Below are positions 19,088 through 25,553 of a stretch of DNA of 25,553 bases, one piece after another (position 1 is the first letter of the stretch; each line of letters begins with the position of its first letter). A model generated the notes under the pieces. That model had not been told where the DNA came from. It searched no databases and was given only the letters and a program-made list of their open reading frames with translations. Position numbers and translations under genes: made by a program. Source of the stretch: Melampsora larici-populina 98AG31 (Eukaryota > Basidiomycota > Pucciniomycetes > Pucciniales > Melampsoraceae); the NCBI RefSeq assembly GCF_000204055.1, contig NW_006768829.1:2174-27726 (forward strand), read 5' to 3'.

Positions 19088-19374
19088 TCCAAGCCTGGAG
19101 GTGAGGAGCGCGGATGGAAAGGATGGAGGAATTTCCATCCGCGCTAGCTAGGTTTTCTAGGTGGCTGTACTTGCTCTTGGACATCCAAGAGTGAGGACAG
19201 CGGTTGTGGGAGGAACCTAGCGTCTCTCTTAGAAACTTACGCGGAATTCTCAACAATTCCATCTGTCAGTTTCTAAGAGCGCATCCGATGAGAGAGCGGG
19301 ATGAGAGTCCTTTCGAACCCCATCCACAGGGAGTGAGGCTCCAATGAGCCGAGTCCCTGCGAAGGGGCTCGAAA
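19085..19374. repeat. Chain of hairpins at the 3' end of the inserted element
   Basis: Five inverted repeats follow one another. 19085-19102: ACCTCCA/TGGAGGT, across the junction. 19108-19144: GCGCGGATGGAAA/TTTCCATCCGCGC, perfect 13-bp arms. 19174-19191: CTCTTGGA/TCCAAGAG, 2-base loop. 19226-19279: CTCTTAGAAACT/AGTTTCTAAGAG, with GGAATT/AATTCC nested inside. 19311-19374: TTTCGAACCCC/GGGGCTCGAAA enclosing a second imperfect stem. This region lies beyond the tyrosine recombinase stop codon, where DIRS-like elements carry their unusual terminal and internal repeats. Confidence 0.85.
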
Positions 19375-19514
19375 ACCCGATCTCAATTGGAGGCACGCTC
19401 ACAAGGAGCAAAAATCCCACAACTAATACGCTATACAGTGCAAAAATACCACACATCGAAGAAACAGTATTACATTTACAGACAAGAGAAACAGGAGTGG
19501 CCAAACAACACGCG

Positions 19515-20519
19515 CTAAAGTCGACGTGAAGTATTTAGTTCCCTCGCTAACAGCCGAGTTCCTTTCAACACACCCGGTGAGTAGCGCTTGACGTAAAGTT
19601 TGTAGGCGGAAGAACGCCAACGACCAGCGCGTTTCAAGGATCGTATAGAGCATCCCAGATTCGCACGCAGGGAGGCGCCGCCGATACGCAGGCTGTGCCC
19701 TGACCAAGTCCCAGCTCCTGTTGGCTGGTGCAGACGCAAAACACTCAGAACGCAAGACTTTGGCAGTGGACGGTTGAAGACGCCACGGAAAAGTGGATCG
19801 TTAGGCATGCCGTCTGCCGAAGCTAGCAAGTCGCGTAAGGCGGTAATGGGGTCAAGTCTGTTTGGTTGGTGCTGGAGGCGGAGGTACTGCCGCTCTCCGG
19901 GAGCAGCGGTTTTGGCAAGGCGTAGGCAAATAGATGCAGTTTTGAAATCGTCCGAGAAGTGCACGTCTTTCCGCCGGATGAAGACTTCTGGGTGATTGTC
20001 GTGTTTCGTTAATTCTCCTAACCGTGCAAGCCCCCAAAATCCAACCAGAATTATTGCCCGTAGAGTCAAATTTGTAGGCGAAGGGCCTTGCAATTTAACC
20101 AGCAGTTCGTCGAGATCCATCAAGGTTAAACCCACCCGGTTCGTGGGGTTTTGAACTTCACACTTCTTAGCGGCCTTTAGGAGTAGTCTAAGGCGATCTA
20201 GGTCAAGTTCAGGGAATTTCACGTCATGCAAAGTATGCCACATTTGTAATCTCGTGAGGTATTGTTTTGTTGTGTTACTGATTACTGGTAGGTCGCTTTT
20301 CACGTCGGTGCACCATAGTACGAAGTGGTAAATGTCGTTAGGTGACGCCGGAAATGGGAATAGCGATGTCTTCATAAAGGAAAAATATTTATTTACTGCA
20401 GCTGCGTATTGTTGGATAGTTGATGCGGCCCATCCGTTCTCTAGTATAGCTTCGCTTACTTTGTTCAAAGGTCTAAAAACTTGTGGGCTAGTTTGTCGCA
20501 ACGTCAATTTGGCTGACAT
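19515..20519 (-). CDS. Tyrosine recombinase of DIRS-like element
   Basis: 334 residues from an ATG at 20519 that overlaps the end of the RT-RNase H frame by 32 bases in another frame, a common DIRS arrangement. The N-terminal SAM-like core-binding part includes NGWAASTIQQYAAAVNKYF. The catalytic domain shows the box I arginine (GFWGLARLGELTK), the H-x-x-R pair (GHSLRIGGAS), then GRWRSSAYKLYVKRY, with the W of box II and the candidate nucleophilic tyrosine. It would join a circular DNA intermediate into the genome by site-specific recombination in place of integrase. The frame has no internal stop, in contrast to the other ORFs of this element. The exact nucleophile (first or second Tyr of the last motif) needs an alignment. 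Confidence 0.9.
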   Translation of the reverse strand: MSAKLTLRQTSPQVFRPLNKVSEAILENGWAASTIQQYAAAVNKYFSFMKTSLFPFPASPNDIYHFVLWCTDVKSDLPVISNTTKQYLTRLQMWHTLHDVKFPELDLDRLRLLLKAAKKCEVQNPTNRVGLTLMDLDELLVKLQGPSPTNLTLRAIILVGFWGLARLGELTKHDNHPEVFIRRKDVHFSDDFKTASICLRLAKTAAPGERQYLRLQHQPNRLDPITALRDLLASADGMPNDPLFRGVFNRPLPKSCVLSVLRLHQPTGAGTWSGHSLRIGGASLRANLGCSIRSLKRAGRWRSSAYKLYVKRYSPGVLKGTRLLARELNTSRRL

Positions 20520-22221
20520 CGAAGGACGGTCTCGGAAGTGGGAAGACTTGTTTAATGAGCGGACAGAGATCAGGAGGCATTGGTATCCTTATAAGGCTGG
20601 TTAAACCTTTCGAAGGCCCTAGCCCGCGCGACAGTTTGTCGGCTTCGTTGTCAGCAGAGGTTACCCTGACTAGATTTAAATCGCAGTCAAATTCTACCAG
20701 CAAGTCTTGCAAAATCCTCCATTCACGATTCACCCAGAAGTCGCGTGACTTACGATTGCGCGCAGCCCCTTCAGTCGTCGTATTGTCTGTGAGACAAGAA
20801 AATTTCAGCCCAGCCATGTCAGATATACCTCCAGCCAACTTCTCTTTTAGCATCAATAGGCCTAATCTGACGGCAACAGTTTCTGCCCAGGCGATAGTTT
20901 GCCTGGGTCGCCCTTTGGGCGAGTCCCAACCGGGCAGCCAGGCAAATTGCGCCCACGATTTCCCTAAGATGATACCGATGCCGAATTCTGTCGAGGCGTC
21001 TCCAACTCACCCGACGTTCTTCACTACATGATCCGGGATAATCTTTGTCGGATTCAAGTTTTCGAGATATGACTTCCAGTATCGTATTTCCTCTTTCAGG
21101 TCATCTGGGATTGTTCTCCTACCTGGCGTTTTCCAGGCTGCTACAAAGCTGAAGCCTTCCATCAAATAGCATTTAAGTTGAGGTAGAATCAACGTCAGAT
21201 GGCTTAATTTGCCGTTAAACTTCTGAAGCTCCTTCTTTGTGCACGTTGTCATCTGTAGAAATTCATCTACTTCCTTTCTCCGTTTTTGAAGCTTTTTATC
21301 AGGTAGCCGTACTGTTTTATCGACCACGTTCCAGAAAAACCTGATAAACTTTTGTTCTTCAGCGAATTCCGAGTATTTAGTGACATTGTTCTTCACTCCA
21401 AGTTCCTCACTCGCCTTCACAATCTCCAGCATTGTCGTTTTGTCGCTTTTGTGCTTTATCATTAGGTTATCGTCTACCCAACGAAAAACCTCTAACAATT
21501 TAAAAATAGCCTTCATTAATTCTTTCCAGCCATCCGCCGGTCCACCAAACAAACCGCAGCCTGCAACGCCACCAAAGGCAATCATAATGTTGATAAGAAC
21601 TCTCCCATCGAAATCCATTATGGCTAGATACGGCCATTGGGAAGGATGCGTAGGTATCTGCCTATACGCCCCTTCCCAATCAAAAATTCCCATAAGGACA
21701 TCCGTCTTCAGCCTTTTTATGAACAGTGCTACCAACTTGAAGTCGTCCCAAGTTGTCTCGAATTCTTCCTTTTTGACAAAAGAATTTACAGACGATATGT
21801 TCTTATCGAAACGCGGATATGACATATCGTTAATAGGCCTAAAAGTACCATCGCCATTTTCTACTGCACCCAATGGATTTGTTCTAAAGAATCCTAATTT
21901 CTCGAATACTTCTTCCTTCTCATAAGGTCCAAACATACGTCCAGCAGCAACCTCTTTTTCAATATTCTTTTCAATTTTCAATCTCGCTTTCAACGCCGAA
22001 TTGTGATTGGGCGGGCAGTAGTACTTCATGTCTCCTATCGTATGGTATGGGACTCCTTGATGAAAACCATTCGTAAAACCATCTAAAAGATATTCGTACT
22101 TCTCAAACAACCCATATTTCTTCAATTGAAACTCCCATACCGGTATGTTCATGTTACATCTCACTTTTGATGGCCAAACTGGTCCTATTGAGTTCGTCAG
22201 ATTCACACGAGGTGTGGACAT
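20488..22221 (-). pseudogene. Reverse transcriptase-RNase H of DIRS-like element, one stop
   Basis: Reading from the ATG at 22221 (the frame is open somewhat upstream but lacks ATG). The RT domain shows GIFDWEGAYRQIP (motif A aspartate), FGGVAGCGLFGGPA (motif B region) and FRWVDDNLMIK (catalytic Asp pair; Val in place of the usual Ala/Met). A thumb-like KLSHLTLILPQLK segment follows. The frame meets TGA at 21009-21007 and continues in the same frame with VGDASTEFGIGI, SCLTDNTTTEG and SADNEADKLSRG, the RNase H part. The stop replaces the residue before VGDAS; a TGG Trp codon is one G-to-A change away. Unless it is read through, the enzyme ends before RNase H. This protein copies element RNA into DNA and removes the RNA strand. 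Confidence 0.88.
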
Positions 22222-22514
22222 AGCGATCTCTCGACACTCTTTGGGCGACACATCATCTATATGAAAGCTGACATAATTTTTATTTTATTGCAAACACACA
22301 TATTACTTTCAATTCTTCTACAAAGAATAAAAACCGCGATCTATTCTACATACATACACAAAGAAATGTTAAGACCTAACGCTTACGTTTGCTTTTCCTT
22401 TGATGTGGATTGTCTAGGAGGGTCTTCGTCGTTTCTTGAGAACTGAGATCTATCGCTAGAGGAAAATAATCGTAATTATCAATAACTATCTTTTTATATT
22501 CGTTCAAAGCCGGC
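22222..22514. other. Spacer between gag-like and pol frames
   Basis: About 290 bp without a supported frame; AT-rich. It may carry the 3' part of a gag message or a translation-coupling signal, but nothing specific is visible. Confidence 0.4.
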
Positions 22515-23572
22515 TTACACGAATTTTCCCTTATTCTTAGGGTCTTGATTCTCTTTACCTCCAAACCTATGGTACGGTCCTGGAGATCTTTCTTTTCTAA
22601 ACTTCCCTCTATTGTTTCTCCTATTATTATTCTGATAATCACTTCTTCTATATCCGACATCGCTTCTATCGCTTTTGAAGCTACTCTCATTTCTTTCGAA
22701 TGACGGGGGTTTTAAGTTTGAATTATCATATTGCGTTTCTGCTACGTCTGCGTCCGCCGAGTCGTGGTTTATGCCATTTGGATATTGCTTCCCTGTTATA
22801 GGACTGAACCTCTCCTTGATATTGTTCTTCGCATAAGCTTATTTGTAATTTCTTATTTCAGTATCTTCATAACAGTCCTTTGACCAATTATGAAATGTGA
22901 CCTACGATTGTCCAACAGCATCAATCTACCATCTTGTAACAATTCTGTTCTAGCTTTCGCTTCATCTAAGAAATTTTCTCTGATAACTTTCGGGTCTCCT
23001 GGGGAACCATTTACCCTGTTGCAAAGAACGTCTGTTCTTACCATTATATCGTAGTGAAACGCGGTGATCCAGCCGTGTCTTAAGCTTAGGTTTTCGACGT
23101 ACTCGAAATGAGTTTTTAAACTAGTGTAGTCAAGTTTAATCAGTGAATAGTATTCGTTTAACCCATTCAATTAATTTGCTTACTCTTTTGCAAATGGCTT
23201 GTGTCCATAAACATCTACTAGATATTTCAACATTAACGTTTTAGCTCGAGTCCAATCAGTGAAGGTCATCCACCACTCGCTTTTAGCTGGTTGACCTGTA
23301 GGCTTATCTTTCTTTTTCGAAGAAGTATTGTTACCATCTACCATGTGGTCCAATTCTATCCACTTATCGTTAAAGATCGTTAATTTGAAATAGATGTCCA
23401 TTTTCTTCAAATGGTTGTCCCAGTACTTGGTGAAAGCTCTTAATTCCGACTTTGACACTTGTCCGCTTTGATAGTTCTTCATTGGGTCGTTCGAACTGGA
23501 AGACGTGTTCTCTGAACTCAAATTCTTCAAAAATTGTTCAACAATTTTTGTCTTGCCCATCGCTAACGCCAT
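22515..23572 (-). pseudogene. Gag-like ORF of DIRS-like element, stops and frameshift
   Basis: It starts at ATG 23572 in good context (AAAATGGCG). The N-terminal part has NTSSSSNDPMKNYQSG and WDNHLKKMDIYFKLTIFNDK, then WWMTFTDWTRAKTLML. After PFAKE come two in-frame TAA codons at about 23177 and 23168, separated by AN; each is one C-to-T change from CAA. The same frame resumes with LNEYYSLIKLDYTSLKTHFE and ITAFHYDIMVRTDVLCNRV. Near 22860-22990 the reading shifts to another frame that gives AYAKNNIKERFSPITGKQYP and a basic Asn/Arg-rich tail (YRRSDYQNNNRRNNRGKFRK) ending at TAA 22515. Basic tails suit nucleic-acid binding by Gag. Position between the leading ORF and RT supports a gag role; there is no recognisable zinc knuckle. 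Confidence 0.65.
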
Positions 23573-23677
23573 TTTTGCAATATCTACGGTTATATCTACG
23601 TATATCGAAACGTTTATTAATCAACAATGATCGAAGAAATTTTGAAGAGACCACATTATATCAAATTGAAGAAATGA

Positions 23678-23814
23678 ACGGAATAAATCACGTATGAACG
23701 GAGTAAATCACGTTATGTAAAACTAATCGTTTCACGAGACAACTGAAAACGGACTAAATCACGTTCTAGGGTACGGAATATATCACGCCCAAAAACAACG
23801 GAATATATCACGTT
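23678..23814 (-). repeat. Five copies of a 16-17-bp motif upstream of gag
   Basis: Plus-strand starts 23678, 23698, 23749, 23773 and 23798, consensus ACGGANTAWATCACGTT; on the element's coding strand AACGTGATWTANTCCGT. Spacings are 20, 51, 24 and 25 bp, and a decayed copy (ACTAA, then TTCACG) sits in the 51-bp interval. They lie 105-245 bp upstream of the gag ATG and downstream of the small charged ORF. Likely roles are promoter sites, RNA packaging or recombinase binding. Confidence 0.85.
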
Positions 23815-23892
23815 GAGAAGTGTCTAACTTCATGTAGTCACAATAATTTTGACTATGACGATAGGGAAATACGAGATCATATCAACAGATTA

Positions 23893-24246
23893 CTAACTTT
23901 TTCTCAATTCTTTTGCATCTTCTATTTCTTCATGAGCCGATGAATTATCTTCTGAATCGACATCTGACTTTTCTGAATCGACCTCTGACTTTTCATCACT
24001 AAATATTATGTCATCTTCGAAAATCATACTGACATCTTGTTGTTCATCCGTCTCGGTGGTTATTCTCTTCTTGTTCTTTCTTTGCTGTCTTTTCAATCTA
24101 ATCTCGTCTAAAGCGTCTTCTCTATCTCTCCTCTCTTGCTCTTCTTGTTCTGTCTCTATTTCGAATATTGGGTGATCTTCTAAAGGTGACGTAGGTATTG
24201 GATCTACTTCAGGACTAAGTTGTTTATTTCTTCGACTTGATCTCAT
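23893..24246 (-). CDS. Small highly charged ORF at 5' end of DIRS-like element
   Basis: 117 residues from ATG 24246. It opens with MRSSRRNKQLSPEVDPIPTS, then a Glu/Arg-rich segment likely to be helical or coiled coil (EEQERRDREDALDEIRLKR, QQRKNKKR), then an acidic tail rich in SD/SE (KSEVDSEKSDVDSED). No catalytic motif. It could be a separate accessory protein or the first exon of gag: GTTAGT at its end would serve as a donor, but the downstream gag has its own good ATG. The frame is free of stops although the neighbouring gag is broken. Confidence 0.55.
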   Translation of the reverse strand: MRSSRRNKQLSPEVDPIPTSPLEDHPIFEIETEQEEQERRDREDALDEIRLKRQQRKNKKRITTETDEQQDVSMIFEDDIIFSDEKSEVDSEKSDVDSEDNSSAHEEIEDAKELRKS

Positions 24247-24309
24247 TTTCGATATTCGTAATTAAGAATGAAATGATGAGGGTTTGAAAAAAGGGACTTT
24301 TACCTGGCT

Positions 24310-24596
24310 CAGAAAGCTCACTTCGGGAAAGGGACCAGAGAGCGTGAGAATGATTTGGCGGAATCAGGGAGAGAGATGGTAGGAAGGTAACTTCCAACCT
24401 TGAGCAACGTGCGAAGGCACTCTAGGAGAAACAAGGTCTCTCAGGCCCTGGTTGATAGCCTAATCAGGGCAGGTCTACCGGGAGTCCTTAGCGGTTTCCT
24501 ACCTATAGGACTTTCCCGAGTAACCCACGGGAATCTGGTCTGAGTGAGCTTTCCGGGGCGTGACATGGACTGGGGTAATTCCTAGTCCCTTCGTCA
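24310..24596. repeat. Structured 5' end of the DIRS-like element
   Basis: GAAAGCTCACT near 24310 is inverted at about 24543-24553 (AGTGAGCTTTC). Between them are smaller stems: GGAAG/CTTCC at 24382-24395, CCCTGGTT/AATCAGGG around 24450, and GGGAGTCCT/AGGACTTTCCC around 24480-24515. The extreme end (24561-24596) folds as TGAC, GGACT / AGTCC, GTCA. The block is GC-richer than the flanking Gypsy gag. Confidence 0.65.
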
Positions 24597-24601
24597 CTAC
24601 C
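24597..24601. repeat. Right 5-bp direct repeat CTACC at insertion
   Basis: Partner of 19083-19087. On the minus strand the gag half ends AGA GGG TAG here, with GGTAG being the repeat. Confidence 0.75.
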
Positions 24602-25553
24602 CTCTAAACAATTCTGTGGTCATTTCTAAATCTACCATTGAATTTTCAGGTTGCAACACAGTGCTTTGACCTATGTGTTGGGAAAAGAAGGGATTATCTC
24701 CAAGGTTAGGGGTAGTTTCAGCTCTGAACCTTGATCCATTATTTTGCCTGTCAAGGTGAGGAGGTACACTTCTGACATTTCTTGTGGAACTACCTTGCAT
24801 GGGAGTTTGACTAATACCTTCAAAATTTCTCACTATTGAGCCAACTCTATTTGTAGGTAAAGTACTGTTTTGTACTTGTTCCTGCACTTGCTCTATGCCT
24901 TGCTTATTGCTATTTGTCATTTTCAGCAACATCTTTTCAATTCTATCTAATTTATTATTAGTAGAATTTTCAAACTTTGCTTGATTTTCTTTAATTTCCT
25001 GTAGACTTCTTGCAAGAAAGTCTTGAAAATCACTCCTCTGGATTTTCTCATTTTCCACCGCAAGTGTCTGATCTTGGATGAATTTGTTAATTTCATCATT
25101 AGGTTGATTAGTATGATGAAACTTATTTTCAAGTTTGTTGTACAACTTGTCATGAAGATTGCTTAATAATGTAGTCAGAACTAAATCATGCTCAACTACT
25201 TGTGGTCTCTCACAATTTTCACGAAACTCATTCAAAGTATTCTTGAATTCTAAAAGATTTTCATTGATATCATTCAAAGAAAATAAACAGGATGAATTTT
25301 TATCTAAAAACAGGTTCAAAGACTCTGAAGGAAAATTATTCAAAAACAAAGCAAACTTTTTGCTTAAACTACAAACATCTTTGTTATCTTGCCTGATAAC
25401 CTTATAAAGTTCTTTGTATTGCGCATTAACAACTTCTAAAAGATGACATTCTTTTTTCAATACTTCTGAAAATTTAGAACCTGATTCATTACTAAAATCT
25501 TTGATATTGGAATCCAAAACTTCTAAATCACCACTTAATACTTTCAAAAATTC
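24602..25553 (-). pseudogene. gag: Gypsy gag, N-terminal half (split, runs off window)
   Basis: Open without interruption from the right edge to the TAG at the insertion junction, about 316 residues. The first 140 residues are helix-prone (FLNNFPSESLNLFLDKNSS, then LLSNLHDKLYNKLENKFHH). A likely coiled coil follows (SLQEIKENQAKFENSTNNKL, DRIEKMLLKM), then a Gln/Asn/Ser-rich linker ending MVDLEMTTELFRG. In Gypsy elements of this type the segment before the capsid fold is such a leader. The start codon probably lies beyond the window, although a Met occurs at 25547. The continuation is the segment at 19082-18222. Confidence 0.75.

Larger units (their letters stand above)
19088..24596 (-). mobile_element. 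DIRS/Ngaro-like tyrosine-recombinase retrotransposon
   Basis: A 5,509-bp insertion inside Gypsy gag, reading on the minus strand: small charged ORF, gag-like pseudogene, reverse transcriptase-RNase H, overlapping tyrosine recombinase. That order, a recombinase instead of an integrase, and no LTR pair identify the DIRS order. No methyltransferase domain is seen between RNase H and recombinase, which favours the Ngaro side. Boundaries come from the split gag frame and the CTACC flanks. I could not find clear split direct repeats, but both ends are rich in hairpins. Multiple stops in gag and one in pol suggest this copy is dead, although the recombinase is open. Confidence 0.85.
17059..25553 (-). 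mobile_element. Gag-only Gypsy-type LTR retrotransposon, interrupted and partial
   Basis: Reading on the minus strand from the right edge: gag N-terminal half, a 5.5-kb foreign insertion, gag C-terminal half, polypurine tract, 3' LTR. The 5' LTR and primer-binding site lie beyond the window. Only about 135 bp separate the gag stop from the LTR, so protease, reverse transcriptase, RNase H and integrase are absent. Such an element could move only with enzymes supplied by an autonomous relative. Whether this is a stable non-autonomous family or a one-off deletion cannot be told from one copy. Confidence 0.8.

Noticed and set aside
20555..21031. 158-residue plus-strand open frame
   Set aside because: Antisense to RNase H coding sequence of the DIRS-like element.
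21380..21925. 181-residue plus-strand open frame
   Set aside because: Antisense to the reverse transcriptase domain; no motifs of its own.
22376..22690. 104-residue minus-strand frame downstream of the gag-like ORF
   Set aside because: An alternative frame over the same bases gives a coherent basic Asn/Arg-rich Gag tail continuous with upstream sequence, so this frame is a shadow.
19088..24596. LTR pair for the inserted element
   Set aside because: I compared both ends by eye and found no long direct repeat; the encoded tyrosine recombinase also argues against an LTR element with integrase.
1..25553. CRISPR array, tRNA or rRNA genes
   Set aside because: No regularly spaced direct repeats of CRISPR type, no cloverleaf and no rRNA-like segment was recognised; the short array at 23678-23814 has unequal spacing and no spacers of constant length.

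Overview
This is a gene-poor, AT-rich, transposon-dense eukaryotic window. Short introns (66-96 bp), a fungal-type Ras relic, a Gypsy gag and hAT transposase of a style I associate with rust fungi, and a tyrosine-recombinase retrotransposon all point to a filamentous fungus, most likely a basidiomycete of the rust order (Pucciniales). That placement is inference; no rRNA, tRNA or mitochondrial marker is present. A 100-N assembly gap sits at 12415-12514.

Left part (1-5181): mostly decayed repeats. There is an 837-bp non-autonomous DNA element with near-8-bp target duplications (1066-1902), a 149-bp fold-back MITE (2056-2204), and a clear Ras-family GTPase pseudogene on the minus strand (2855-3176) with one intron, a frameshift and missing ends. 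A spliced two-exon open stretch of unknown identity (3756-4008, minus) lies nearby.

Centre-left (5190-9103): a complete 3,072-bp hAT element with 16-bp terminal inverted repeats and a perfect 8-bp target duplication. Its three-exon, 681-codon transposase reads through on the minus strand except for three in-frame stops. A 719-bp PIF/Harbinger-type MITE with a TAA target duplication follows.

Centre (9619-17051): another MITE (9619-9892), several inverted-repeat pairs including one of about 34 bp spanning 7 kb, a TTTACACTC-rich terminal-inverted-repeat element cut by the N gap, one credible two-exon host-like gene (13171-14060, 268 aa, unknown function), a 105-bp fold-back, and a degenerate telomere-like tract near 16030.

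Right part (17059-25553): a nested pair of retrotransposons, both on the minus strand. The outer one is a Gypsy-type element whose 3' LTR (17059-18086), polypurine tract and gag are visible, with no pol between gag and LTR. Its gag is split by a 5.5-kb DIRS/Ngaro-like element (19088-24596) carrying a small charged ORF, a gag-like pseudogene, an RT-RNase H ORF broken by one stop, and an apparently intact tyrosine recombinase. The two gag halves meet in frame when the insert is removed, and a 5-bp direct repeat (CTACC) flanks it. The insert has no obvious LTRs but carries hairpin-rich ends and a five-copy 16-17-bp motif upstream of its gag.
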